A stretch of 64,000 nt of DNA from Cohnella ginsengisoli (GTDB lineage: Bacteria > Bacillota > Bacilli > Paenibacillales > Paenibacillaceae): positions 372,001-436,000 of the forward strand of contig NZ_JAPDHZ010000006.1 of the NCBI RefSeq assembly GCF_029525555.1, given 5' to 3'. The position numbers and the translations under genes are program-made. The notes under the pieces were generated by a model that worked only from the letters and a program-made list of their open reading frames with translations, did not search any database and was not told where the DNA came from. Of this stretch, positions 46,643-55,958 are shown one piece after another (positions within the stretch are counted from its first letter, which is position 1; every line of letters starts with the position of its first letter).

Positions 46643-47181
46643 CGATACCAGAAAGGGCATAACACTGAATAATCTGGGTTATTTCTGGATTATTAAAGAT
46701 AACGCATCGGACTCAGGAGACACTATTTCTTGCAGAATAGTCCAATCGCGATCATTTCGGACTGGAGGGTCGTTATTACCCCGCATCAGGGCTAAACATG
46801 GCCGGCAATCCCACAATAACAGCCCCTGGGTCGCGAGGGGCCGCTAAGCGCGAAAAGTTTACAAATAAAGGTTCCTCGATCCGTCAAGTTCTCGTTAATG
46901 CGCAAACAAACAGGCCGCACTCGTTTTGTATTATACGCAAGGGCTAGGGACCCTTCACAGACCCAATTGGTGTCATAACTCTCCTGAGATTTTTAATTCA
47001 GATTAACGACAACCGCCTCGCCCTTCACTCGCTTCTCGTAGCGGTGCTTTTTCACGGTCCGGGATATTCTGATTGGTATAAACGAAGTCCGCCGGACTCC
47101 GGCGAATAAAGATGTCCATCGATTTTGAAGAGCAATGGACATCTTGCCATTTCCGCATCTTTCGGGTAATATAGTCCAAGT

Positions 47182-47209
47182 GATATTGAGAATCGTTATC
47201 GATTATACT
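47182..47209 (+). promoter_or_regulatory. Fur box overlapping the promoter of the siderophore-binding gene
   Basis: GATATTGAGAATCGTTATC (47182-47200) matches 16 of 19 positions of the Fur consensus GATAATGATAATCATTATC. A -10 TATACT (47204-47209) follows immediately. Iron-dependent repression of the gene at 47260 is expected. Confidence 0.8.
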
Positions 47210-47259
47210 TGCGGCGATAGCGCCAAACAAAACAAACCCTCCAAGGAGAGAACATCTAC

Positions 47260-48276
47260 ATGTCTAAGCTTCGCAAATCCGGCCTGGTCCTCACGTTTAT
47301 CCTGCTGCTCGTCAGCGTCGTCACCGCCTGCGGCAGCAAAAACAACAATAACGCATCGTCGGGCGCGTCCCCGTCCGCGAGCGCGAGCGCGTCGGCTTCC
47401 GCCAGCGCGAGCGCTTCAGCATCCGCATCTGCGTCCGCTTCGTCCGACGCCGGCGCGACGACGAAGAAGGTCACCGACGGCATGGGCCGCGAGGTCGAGG
47501 TGCCGGTGAAAGCGCAGCGCGTCGTCGCCATCGCCAACTTCGGCGATTTGCTAGCGCTCGGCGTCAAGCCGGTCGGCACGATCAACTATTACCTCGACAA
47601 GTACAAAGACGAGCCGGAAGCCGTCGCGGGCATCGAGAGCGTAGGCGATCAGGAAGCCGACAACGAGAAGGTCCTTGCCGCGACCCCGGATCTGATCATC
47701 GTGAGCAACTACTTCAAGCCAGAAGTGGTGGACGCGCTGCAGAAGATCGCGCCGACCTACGCGACGACGTTCGGCCGCACGCCCTACGAGCAGTTGGACG
47801 ACCTGGCTGCGCTGCTGAACGTAGAAGATGGGAAGCAGGCTTTCCTGGACGGCTTCAAGGCCGAAGCCGCGGACGCCAAAGAAAAGCTGAAGGGCAAGAT
47901 CGCCGAAGGCGAGAAAGTCGGCATCCTCCAATTCTGGAGCAAGAAAATTTACGAGCATCAGACCAAAGTATTCACGCCGCTCTACGAGGATATCGGCTTC
48001 CTGCCGACGGAGCACGTGAAGACGCTGACCAAGACCACCGAGGTTACGCAAGAGGCTGTACCGGCCAACGTTGCCGACGCCGATCGCCTGTTCATCATGG
48101 TCGACGGCCAAGCGGACATCGACACGTACAACGCGCTGAAGGAATCGGCTTGGAAGAACATCCCGGCCGTTCAGAAAAACCAAGTCTACCTCGTCGACAG
48201 CGGCCACTGGAACGACTTCAGCGCCGCGGCGCTGCAGTGGCAGCTGCGCGACGTCGTCAAACTGCTCAGCAAATAA
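47260..48276 (+). CDS. Iron-siderophore ABC transporter substrate-binding lipoprotein
   Basis: 338 residues. Signal peptide with VTAC lipobox (Cys about 24), then a 35-residue linker of Ser-Ala repeats (encoded by GCGAGCGC-type repeats), then a class III (FhuD-like) binding fold starting VTDGMGREVEVPVKAQRVVAI and ending WNDFSAAALQWQLRDVVKLL. The Fur box upstream supports ferric-siderophore uptake. No permease or ATPase gene is adjacent, so it must share subunits encoded elsewhere. Ribosome site AAGGAGAG at about 47242. Confidence 0.9.
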   Translation: MSKLRKSGLVLTFILLLVSVVTACGSKNNNNASSGASPSASASASASASASASASASASASSDAGATTKKVTDGMGREVEVPVKAQRVVAIANFGDLLALGVKPVGTINYYLDKYKDEPEAVAGIESVGDQEADNEKVLAATPDLIIVSNYFKPEVVDALQKIAPTYATTFGRTPYEQLDDLAALLNVEDGKQAFLDGFKAEAADAKEKLKGKIAEGEKVGILQFWSKKIYEHQTKVFTPLYEDIGFLPTEHVKTLTKTTEVTQEAVPANVADADRLFIMVDGQADIDTYNALKESAWKNIPAVQKNQVYLVDSGHWNDFSAAALQWQLRDVVKLLSK

Positions 48277-48285
48277 AGCGTCGCA

Positions 48286-48328
48286 AAAAGAGGAGTTGGC
48301 AGCATCTGCTGCCGGCTCCTTTTCTTTT
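48286..48328 (+). terminator. Terminator after the siderophore-binding gene
   Basis: AAAAGAGGAG and GGCAGCA (48286-48304) pair with TGCTGCC and CTCCTTTTCTTTT (48307-48328). Confidence 0.8.
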
Positions 48329-48389
48329 CCGAATAACGGCGCCGCGATCGCGCAAGCTAGCATCATCCGACGAAAAGGTGGTGCGAGGC

Positions 48390-48674
48390 ATGTCCAGAAG
48401 AAGATCGCGGCGGCTCGCCGTTCCCGGCGCCGAGCAAGGCGTGAATGCGTTCAAGGCCGAGGTCATGCGCAAGGAAGGCTACGCCGTAGATCCTGCGCAT
48501 CCCGACGACGTGAAATACGAGGTCGCCAAGTCGCTCGGCGTACCCCTGACGCCTGGAGACAACGGTCACCTCACGACTGAGGATGCCGGCCATATCGGCG
48601 GCAAGATCGGCGGCTCCATGGTGCGCGAGATGATTCGGCTGGCGCAGGAGAAGCTGTCTCGGCAACAGCCTTGA
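48390..48674 (+). CDS. Alpha/beta-type small acid-soluble spore protein
   Basis: 94 residues, no signal peptide. The C-terminal half has the DNA-binding SASP signature VKYEVAKSLGVPLTPGDNG followed by LTTEDAGHIGGKIGGSMVREMIRLA; VPGAEQGVNAFK resembles the N-terminal SASP block. The basic N-terminus and the extra EGYAVDPAHPDD segment make it longer than the classical 60-70 residue forms, as in the Clostridium/Paenibacillus variant group. Expressed in the forespore, where SASPs coat and protect spore DNA. Direct marker that the host sporulates. Confidence 0.9.
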   Translation: MSRRRSRRLAVPGAEQGVNAFKAEVMRKEGYAVDPAHPDDVKYEVAKSLGVPLTPGDNGHLTTEDAGHIGGKIGGSMVREMIRLAQEKLSRQQP

Positions 48675-48700
48675 CCGCGTCGCTATCCGCATAAAAGACG

Positions 48701-48740
48701 AACCCGCCGACGCGCCCCTGCGTTCAGGCGGGTTTGTTAT
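48701..48740 (+). terminator. Terminator after the SASP gene
   Basis: AACCCGCC (48701-48708) pairs with GGCGGGTT (48727-48734), followed by TGTTATT. Confidence 0.7.
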
Positions 48741-48833
48741 TCCCGGCCTTTTCCTACGCCGCCCGCTTCGTGATACAATGAGAGAACAAATGTTCCGGCG
48801 GGAAAGCGCGGTACGGCTTGGAGGACGGACGAT

Positions 48834-51358
48834 ATGCGGGGGAACGGTCACGATCGCGGTCAGGCCGCTGGTCGAATACGCGCTTCGGAGCGGCGATCTG
48901 GCGAGCGGGTTCCGCCAGGCTTCCGCGCTGGCGGACGGGATCAAGGCGCATCAGCAGGTGCAGGAGGCCTATGGCGAGCAGGATCGCCGCGAGGTTCAGC
49001 TGAGGGCGGAGATCGAGCATGGGGATCTGCTGTTCGTCATCGAGGGGCGCTGCGACGGTCTGCTGGCCGGCGAAGACGGCAGCGTGACGATCGATGAGAT
49101 CAAGTCGACCGGCGGAGACCTGCCCCCGTCGGAGGCGGAGACGCCTGAAGTGCACTGGGCGCAGGCTTATTGCTATGCCTACATGCACGCCAAGGCGGAG
49201 GGCGTCGATCGGATCCGGGTGAGAATGACTTACGTGGAGACGCGGGGGGGACGGAGGAGCCAGGAGATCCTTCGAGCGGACGGCCGACTACGCGGAGTTG
49301 GAGCGGCGCATCCAGGACTACGTCGAGCGCTATGCGCCGTTCGCCGAGCTGCAGCTGCGGCATCGCGCAGCGCGCGACGAGAGCATTGCCGGTCTTGCCT
49401 TCCCGTATCCGGCGTACCGCGCAGGTCAGCGCAAGCTTGCGGGCGCGGTGTACCGGAGCATCGAGGCGGGCCACCAGTTGTTCGCGCGCGCGCCGACCGG
49501 CATCGGCAAGACGATGTCCACGCTATACCCCGCCGTGAAGTCGATCGGCGAAGGGCGTCTCGCGCGGCTGTTCTATCTGACCGCGCGCACGACGACGCGG
49601 GCGTCGGCCGAGGACGCGCTGCGGCGCATGCAGGACGGCGGACTGCGGCTGCACGCCGTGACGATCACCGCCAAGGACAAGCTTTGCGCGGCCGCGGCCG
49701 CGCAGTCCGGAGGACCGGGGTGCGCCGGGGGCGCGTGCATGTATGCCGAAGGATTTTACGACCGCATTAACGGCGCCGTGCTCGACCTGCTGTCGAACGA
49801 GACGCTGATGGGCAAGGACGAGCTGCTTCGTTATGCGGGGAAGCACCGCGTGTGCCCGTTCGAGATGTCGCTGGAGGTCGCCTACATCGCGGATGCCGTC
49901 ATTTGCGACTACAACTACATATTCGATCCGCGCATCTCGCTCAAGCGCGTCGCGGCGGAGTGGAAGGCCGCCTGCGCGCTGCTCGTCGACGAGGCGCACA
50001 ACCTGCCGGACCGTGCCCGGGAGATGTACTCGGCGGAGCTCTTCAAGCGGGACTTTCTGAATCTCGTCCGCGCCTTCAAAGGGCGAGACGCCGCCGTGCG
50101 CGCGGCCGCCAAAGCGGTCGACGCCGCGCTGCTCGCCGTGCGCAAGCGGGAGGACGGTCAGGGCGCGTTTCTGCTGCCCGAAGGCGTGCCCGAGGCGCTC
50201 GACGAAGCGGTCGAGGCGTTCGCGGCGGCAGCCGAGGGCGCGCTGGTCATGGCCGAGCGAAGCGGAGGCTTCGATGGAGGGGGGCGCGCGGACGCGCGTG
50301 ACGTCTTGCCCATCGCATGGGGCGGCGAGACGATGTCGGCAGACGCCGCGGCGATTGCACGGTATGGATCCGCTGCAGTAAGCGACGGCGATCTTGACGT
50401 TTCAAGGGACTCTTCCGCATCTTCCGCAGCACCCGAAGAGGGCGCCGAGGTGCCGGCGGACCCGCACGAGATGCTGCTCGAAGCTTATTTTGCGGCGTTA
50501 GGCTGGATGCGGACCGTCAAGCTCTACGACCCGGAACGCCATGTCGTCTATGCCGAACGGCAGCGCGCGGATTTGAAGCTCAAGATCTTTTGCATGGACC
50601 CGTCCCGCCTGCTGCGTCAGATGCGCAAGGGCTACCGCTCGCAGATCTGCTTTTCCGCGACGCTGTTCCCGCTGAGCTACTACATGGACCTGCTAGGCGC
50701 AGAGGATACCGACTACTCCGTGTCGGTGCCGTCGCCCTTCCGCGCCGAGCAGTGGGACACGGAGATCGTGCCCCTGTCCACGCGCTACGCGGACCGGGAG
50801 ACGAGCCGCGAGCGGATCGCGGCCAGAATGCTTGGGCTGGCCGGCAGCCGGCCCGGACGCTATCTGTTCTTTTTTCCGTCCTACGCCTATATGAACGCCG
50901 TGTACGAGACGTTTCTGGCGCAGGGCGGACAGGCCCTGCGCACGATGCTGCAGCGGCCGGAGATGACGGAGGAAGAGCGGGGCCGATATCTCTCGGCGTT
51001 CGAAGCGGACGACGGCGAGGCGCTGATCGGTTTCGCGGTGCTTGGAGGCGTCTTCTCGGAGGGGATCGACCTGGCCGGCGACAGGCTGCAGGGCGTCGTT
51101 ATCGTCGGCGTAGGCATGCCGCAGCCGAGCTTCGAGCGCGACCTGATGCGGGCGCATTACGACGCCGCCGGATTGTCGGGGTTCGATTACGCCTACGTGT
51201 ACCCGGGCATGAACAAGGTGCTCCAGGCGGGCGGGCGGTTGATCCGGACCGAGTCCGACAGCGGCGTGCTGGTGCTGATCGACGACAGGTACAGACGCGG
51301 GCCTTATCGGCGGCTGCTTCCCGAGGAGTGGGGCGCGGACGGGCGCCACAGATCGTAA
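48834..51358 (+). CDS. PD-(D/E)XK nuclease-XPD/DinG-like helicase fusion, two frameshifts
   Basis: About 840 residues after correction. The N-terminal 120 residues contain EGRCDGLL...VTIDEIKST, a PD-(D/E)XK nuclease pattern, and QAYCYAYMHA as in RecB/Cas4-like domains. A superfamily 2 helicase follows: Walker A APTGIGKTMST (about 220), four Cys in KDKLC, GGPGC, GGAC and HRVCPF spaced as an iron-sulfur cluster, DEAH box LLVDEAHN, motif VI QAGGRLIRTESDSG. An Ala/Glu-rich insert lies near residues 450-545. An extra G at 48838-48842 explains the start (ATG 48834, GGAGGA upstream), and one at 49244-49250 breaks the nuclease/helicase junction. Probable 5'-3' DNA repair helicase. Confidence 0.85.
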
Positions 51359-51359
51359 A

Positions 51360-51403
51360 ATCCGCAGCGGAGCGACAGCGCCCCGGCCTGCGGATCGGTT
51401 TTT
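51360..51403 (+). terminator. Terminator after the helicase gene
   Basis: ATCCGCAG (51360-51367) pairs with CTGCGGAT (51388-51395), followed by CGGTTTTT. The convergent gene ends at 51402. Confidence 0.75.
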
Positions 51404-52037
51404 AGAGATTGATATGTCCGGCCTTCATCGGGCCTTCTTTGCCGGCATGGTACACGTCGAGTCCGCCATCGGGGCTCTCGAGCACCGCGTAAGGACAGCA
51501 ATCGTACAGGATGAGTCCGCGCAGCGTGCCTTTAACGGCGTAGGATTCATGATAGCCCTTTTTCAGATCGCCGAAGTCGTTGGCCGTATACACGTGCACG
51601 GTGTCTCCGACCTGCTCGGCATAGTTGTGGTTCGTCCGGTTGGCCGCCTTCTTCATCGGCTTGAAGGAGATATGGCCGCTCATGTACTCCTCGGTCGTGT
51701 TCAATTCCTTGCCTTTGGCGAACTCCGGCCACAGGTCGCTGAACACCGTCAAGCCGGCTTTGTCGTTATAGACGAGGATCATCGGGATCGTCGCGGGGCC
51801 GTAGGGCAGCGTGAACAGGTCGATCAGCTTGCCGTCGTGGAATTTGCCGTTCGTCTGGTACAGCTGCTTTTCGCTGTCGTGCACGAACACGCGGTTGCCG
51901 ACCTGGAGGGCCGCGAACCCCTTTTCGCTGTCGGTCTTGACGACGGCGTCCGCCGCCTGGGCCGCTCCGGGCGCGATGATCGCGACGGCCAGCGCCGCCG
52001 CCGCAGTCAGGCGAAGCGCGTTTTTGTTGAACTTCAT
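51402..52037 (-). CDS. Secreted protein of unknown function
   Basis: 211 residues from the ATG at 52037 (ribosome site AAGGAGAG). Cleavable signal peptide: basic start MKFNKNALRL, hydrophobic core, AAQA cleavage site near residue 29. The mature part is beta-rich, with repeated short strands separated by polar turns (VGNRVFVHDSEKQLYQ, FHDGKLIDLFTLPYG, VGDTVHVYTANDFGD, LILYDCCPYAVLES). That pattern suggests a small beta-propeller or barrel. The Cys-Cys pair could form a disulfide. I do not recognise the family. Confidence 0.72.
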   Translation of the reverse strand: MKFNKNALRLTAAAALAVAIIAPGAAQAADAVVKTDSEKGFAALQVGNRVFVHDSEKQLYQTNGKFHDGKLIDLFTLPYGPATIPMILVYNDKAGLTVFSDLWPEFAKGKELNTTEEYMSGHISFKPMKKAANRTNHNYAEQVGDTVHVYTANDFGDLKKGYHESYAVKGTLRGLILYDCCPYAVLESPDGGLDVYHAGKEGPMKAGHINL

Positions 52038-52313
52038 GATTCGATCTCTCCTTCGTTCCGTTTCAAACGCCGCCAAAGCGCGTTCGACTATGGCATATTG
52101 TGGCATAGAAAAGCAGTAATTGGTAAGTTACCGGGGTCATGCGAAATGTAATGCGGATGAATGACGCGAGGCTGCGAGAACGGGCGGTCGCGGACGCTGG
52201 AGGGAGCGCGCGGGGAACGCGGCTTGGCGATAAGCGGGCGGCAGCCGAGCCAAACGTTGGCAAATCAAGTATAATGGACATAACACTACTAACGAGATAC
52301 GGAGCTGACAGCG

Positions 52314-53634
52314 TTGAGCAAGCCGACATCGACACCGGAGGGCCAGGCGGCATCCGCGGAATTGAAGCAATGCGTGAGCTGCTTCGAGCTTAAACCGATA
52401 TCGGAGTTCCGCCGCAGATCCGGACGGCGGGCGGGAGCGAACGCGCGCAGGGGCATCTGCAAGCAGTGCAGGGCGTCCCTGCCGCCGGCCGCGTCCGGCG
52501 CGGATCGCGCGGCAGACGAGGGCGAGACGGCTGCCTCGGTCGCGGCGGTTGACGCAGGCGTGCCTGCCGGCGGCTTCCCCCGAGGGCCTGGCGCCCGGCG
52601 GCAAGCGCGGCCGGCGGCGGCGCGGCCTGCCTGCGGCGGCGCCCGAGGCGGCGCTCGACGAGGCGGCCGCGCTCGCGGTCGCGCCCGAGGAGGCGCCGCG
52701 CCCCGCGCGCAAGCGCAGGCGCCGGCGCGGAGGAGCGCCCGCCGCGGCCGGCGATGCGCAGCAGCAGCCCGAGCCGGCCGTGACCGCGGCGCCGGCGGAG
52801 GAGCAGGCTGCGCCCGCGGTCGCCGGCGCGCCGAAGCGCAAGCGCCGCGGCCGTCGCAAGCGCGGCTCGGCTGCAGGCACGAACGCGTTGCCCGCGCCGG
52901 AGCAGGCCGTGCCGGAGGCGCCGGCGGATGAGCCGGCCGCGCCCGCGGCGTCGGGCGCGCCCAAGCGCAAGCGGCGCGGCCGGCGCAAGGGCCGCGGCGG
53001 CGCAGCGGCAGCAGAGGCCGCGCACGCGCAGCAGCAGCCGGCCGAGGCTGCCGTGCTGCCGGTTGCGCCAGCCGCGCCTGCGCGGGCGGCCTCGCCGCAG
53101 CCGAAGGCCGCCGCCGCGAGGCCGCAGCCCAAGCCGCGCCCGGCTGCGCCGGCCGGCGAGGCAGCGCCGCGGGTCCAGCCGCGCGGCTCGGCCCGCGCCC
53201 GGGCGACCGCGCCGGGCGGAGCCGCGCGCGGCATCGACCCGCACGACGCGTCGCAGCTCCAGGCGACGCGCGAGGGGTTCGTCCGCATGCGCGGCCGGAC
53301 AGACAAGGGCAGGGGCTGGTACCAGGAGATCGACCTGGAGATGGCGGTCACGCTGGTGCGGGAGCACGCGGCTGTCGTCGTCAACCGACATACGATACGC
53401 AGATTGCTGAGCAATCGCGATTTCCGGATGATGATCCTGAACCGGGACAAGTACACCTGCTATTTTTGCGGCGAATACGGCGACACGATCGACCATCTGC
53501 TGCCGCGCTCCAAGGGCGGGCATACGACCCCGGACAACTGCGTTTGCGCGTGCAACCTGTGCAACCAGACCAAGGCGAACCGGGATTTGGACGAGTTCGT
53601 GGCAGCGGGCATTCCGGTCAAGCCGCTGGAGTAG
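52314..53634 (+). CDS. HNH endonuclease with N-terminal zinc ribbon and long basic Ala/Pro linker, frameshifted
   Basis: About 439 residues. The N-terminus has a four-Cys knuckle (QCVSCFELKPISEFRR ... GICKQC). The middle 230 residues are Ala/Pro-rich with three or more basic clusters (APKRKRRGRRK type) resembling repeated DNA-binding hooks. The C-terminal 90 residues are an HNH nuclease domain: DKYTCYFCG, TIDHLLPRSKGG, DNCVCACNLCNQTK (two CxxC zinc pairs, catalytic His). An extra C in the C5 run 52577-52581 breaks the linker. TTG start, weak ribosome site; a TATAAT -10 lies at 52270-52275. No restriction-modification partner is adjacent. Confidence 0.83.
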
Positions 53635-53665
53635 CGAATCGAAAGCGATAGCCGCATCGGACCAT

Positions 53666-53706
53666 GACAAATAACCGTCGGGGCAAAGCCACGGCGGTTA
53701 TTTGTC
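53666..53706 (+). terminator. Probable terminator after the HNH gene
   Basis: GACAAATAACCG (53666-53677) and CGGTTATTTGTC (53695-53706) are perfect 12-bp arms; no clear U-tract follows. Confidence 0.6.
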
Positions 53707-53897
53707 GTTAGCGTCTCGTCGGACGATTCCCAGCGGCACAAAGAGACGCCATACAACGCCACATGGCTGGAGCGGATCACCTGTCGGCCTGAAGTGACGT
53801 CCTTAGGTTTCACCTGCCACAACTCGCCCCTATTCCCCACAGCATTACGGTACAGCCTCGCGGGGGCCGCTTGGTACCGCGTCGGCGTTTTCGAAGC

Positions 53898-53942
53898 AAA
53901 AAAGGCTGTCCCCGCGCTTGCGACGCGGCGGACGGCTTTTTC
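53898..53942 (-). terminator. Terminator of the NHL-repeat gene
   Basis: AAAAAAGGC, GTCC and CCGCG pair with CGCGG, GGAC and GGCTTTTT. On the minus strand the stem ends in TTTTTT, just past the gene's stop. Confidence 0.8.
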
Positions 53943-53949
53943 CAACGAG

Positions 53950-54891
53950 TTATGCGTGCGGCACCCATTTCGTGATCCGTCCCTCAGGCACCCATTCCAC
54001 GACGTAAATGGCGCCATCGCCGTCCACATGCACCGCGTGCGGCGACACGAACCCGCGCTCCGGCCATTCGGCCGGCGGGATTGCAGGCCATCTGGCGTCC
54101 TGCCAGAGCGAGCCCGCCTCGCCGAGCTGGGCGAAGACGTTAAATTCGCGATCCGCAACGACGACGCGGCTGTTAAGATCCGGAATGCAATAATAATCGC
54201 CTGCGCCGACGAGATCGCATGGCAGCATGTAATCGCCCCCGAACGCGCGCAGCAGCTCCCCGTCCGCCGCATACTGCACGAATCGCCGGTGCCTGCGGTC
54301 CGCGACGTAGACGGTCGTCTCGCCGGATTCGGAGCCCTCGACCCACAGGCCGTGAGGCTCGCACAGTTTCCCGTCCTCAGCGTCCCCGCGTCCGCCCCAG
54401 CTTTGCAGCCAGCGTCCGTCCTTGTCGTAGCGGTGGATCTGATACTCCCCGTAACCGTCCGTCACGTAGATATCGCCGTTCGGCGCGACGCCGACGTCGG
54501 TCGGGCGATACTTGTCCGGCGTCTCATAGGTCTCGGGTAAAGGCGGGACGTCCAGTACGAGCATCTCGCGGCCGTCCAGCGCATGCTTGGCGACGCGCTG
54601 CCTGCTGATGTCCGTCACGTACAAATATTCCGCGCCGTCCGCCTCGCGGTCCAGGCACAGGCCATGGGCGCCGGCGGCATATTCTTCGCCCCAGGAACCG
54701 ACATATTCGCCGTTCGGCTCGAAGATCGCGATCGCATGCCGGCTCATGTTAAACACATAGATTCGTCCCGCCGCATCCTCGGCCAGTCCGTGCGTATACC
54801 CGAGGGCGACGCCCTCAGGCAGCTTGGCCCACCCGGAAAGCGGCGCGTAATTCGCCGCCTCCCGGATGCCGTTCTTTCTCATATCCGTCAC
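53950..54891 (-). CDS. NHL-repeat beta-propeller protein
   Basis: 313 residues, no signal peptide. At least five NHL-type repeats: THGLAEDAAGRIYVFNMSRHAIAIFEPNGE, AHGLCLDREADGAEYLYVTDISRQRV, PTDVGVAPNGDIYVTDGYGEYQIHRYD, PHGLWVEGSESGETTVYVADRRHRR and SPHAVHVDGDGAIYVVEWVPEGRI. The fold matches peptidyl-alpha-hydroxyglycine lyase-like and SMP-30-like propellers. GTG at 54891 with GGAAGG upstream, or ATG at 54882. It follows the PhyH-like gene on the same strand and probably shares its transcript and pathway. Confidence 0.85.
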   Translation of the reverse strand: MTDMRKNGIREAANYAPLSGWAKLPEGVALGYTHGLAEDAAGRIYVFNMSRHAIAIFEPNGEYVGSWGEEYAAGAHGLCLDREADGAEYLYVTDISRQRVAKHALDGREMLVLDVPPLPETYETPDKYRPTDVGVAPNGDIYVTDGYGEYQIHRYDKDGRWLQSWGGRGDAEDGKLCEPHGLWVEGSESGETTVYVADRRHRRFVQYAADGELLRAFGGDYMLPCDLVGAGDYYCIPDLNSRVVVADREFNVFAQLGEAGSLWQDARWPAIPPAEWPERGFVSPHAVHVDGDGAIYVVEWVPEGRITKWVPHA

Positions 54892-55035
54892 TTTCGGTCC
54901 GCCTTCCGTTTTTTGTCGCCGCTCGCGCTTGCGGTCTCGTTGCCGCGGCCTGTCGTTTCCGGTCCGCTTCGCGTCTCTTCCCGCCGGCAGCCGCCGGGGC
55001 AGATCCCGGCGCATCCGTTCGGCTTGCACATCGGC

Positions 55036-55842
55036 TCAGCCCTCCCGGGCGAGCAGCGGGAAGCGCGGACCTGCGATCGGTTGGCCTTTTTCCAGTCCCG
55101 CCCCGTCGGTGATGACATGCGCGTCGCCGCTGTAGGTGACGCCGTCCGGCATGTAGATGATGGCCAGCACGCGCCGGGGGCGATCCGTCGAGTTGGCATG
55201 CGCGTAGTGGAAGGTCAGGCCGTCGTGGAACGTACAGCTTCCCGCCTTGAGCGGCACGATGACCGGCTTCTGCGTATCCGCCTGGCCGCCTTCCACATAG
55301 TCGAAAATGTTTTGCGGGTCGGTCAGATCGATACCCTTCAATTTACCCAGCCGGTTCGACTTCGGAACGAAGGCCATGCAGCCGTTGCGCTCGTCCACGT
55401 CGTCTAGCGTCAGCCAGATCGACATCATGCCGGGATTTTTTTCGTTGACCGGCCAGTAAGGGGTATCCTGGTGCCACGGCGTTTCCTTGGAGTCGCCCGG
55501 CATTTTCCACAAGCCGTGATCGTGGAAAAGCCGCATGCCGGAAGCGCCGGCCAGCAGTCTCGCCGATTCCGCGAAGCGCGGATGCGCAGTATAGCGGCCC
55601 ATGCCGGCATGATCGCGCCATACGTTTACCTTCTGGTTCAATACCCGGTAGTACAGGCCGCCCTTCTTGTCGGTGTTGACGGCGCGGTCTCCGTCGTTCT
55701 GCATCGCTTCCTCCAAATATTCGCGGAGCTCGGCCAGTTCCTCCGGCGAGATCATGTTGTCCACCTGCACGAACCCGTTCTCCCGATAGAAATCGATATG
55801 GGCTTGCGTGATCGGCGTTTGTACTTGCGTCTGATTCGTCAT
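55036..55842 (-). CDS. PhyH-family Fe(II)/2-oxoglutarate dioxygenase
   Basis: 268 residues, start ATG at 55842 with AAGGAGG upstream. The iron-binding HxD is in WHQDTPYWPV and the distal His in FHYAHANSTDRPRRVL, where the Arg binds 2-oxoglutarate. The N-terminal FYRENGFVQVDNMISPEELAELREYLEE is the PhyH opening. Such enzymes hydroxylate diverse small molecules. Divergent from an AraC regulator 116 bp away, which probably controls it and the NHL-repeat gene. Substrate unknown. Confidence 0.9.
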   Translation of the reverse strand: MTNQTQVQTPITQAHIDFYRENGFVQVDNMISPEELAELREYLEEAMQNDGDRAVNTDKKGGLYYRVLNQKVNVWRDHAGMGRYTAHPRFAESARLLAGASGMRLFHDHGLWKMPGDSKETPWHQDTPYWPVNEKNPGMMSIWLTLDDVDERNGCMAFVPKSNRLGKLKGIDLTDPQNIFDYVEGGQADTQKPVIVPLKAGSCTFHDGLTFHYAHANSTDRPRRVLAIIYMPDGVTYSGDAHVITDGAGLEKGQPIAGPRFPLLAREG

Positions 55843-55958
55843 TGCGCTGAAGCCTCCTTGTGATTTGCTGTAGTTCAAGCATAATGGGTAAAGGAGTCGC
55901 GGTGGATGGATAGAAGTTCGCCGTATTTGTAAAAAAGGTCGAAAAAAGGAGCGCTTAC

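Larger units (their letters stand above)
46109..47181. other. 1.1-kb gene-free, repeat-rich stretch
   Basis: No credible gene on either strand. It holds an 11-G run (46229-46239), a G7 run near 46163, four related 23-bp units at 46262-46445, two 51-bp-period units at 46541-46642, small hairpins near 46668-46694 and 46721-46740, GCCCCT/AGGGGC at about 46822-46842, and the 10-bp inverted repeat AGATGTCCAT/ATGGACATCT at 47109-47143. Composition is more AT-rich than the flanks. I recognise no tRNA or known structured RNA. Confidence 0.6.

Noticed and set aside
46109..47181. tRNA, tmRNA or 6S-like RNA in the gene-free stretch
   Set aside because: No cloverleaf, TPsiC-arm or other signature could be found by eye; only simple hairpins and repeats are present.
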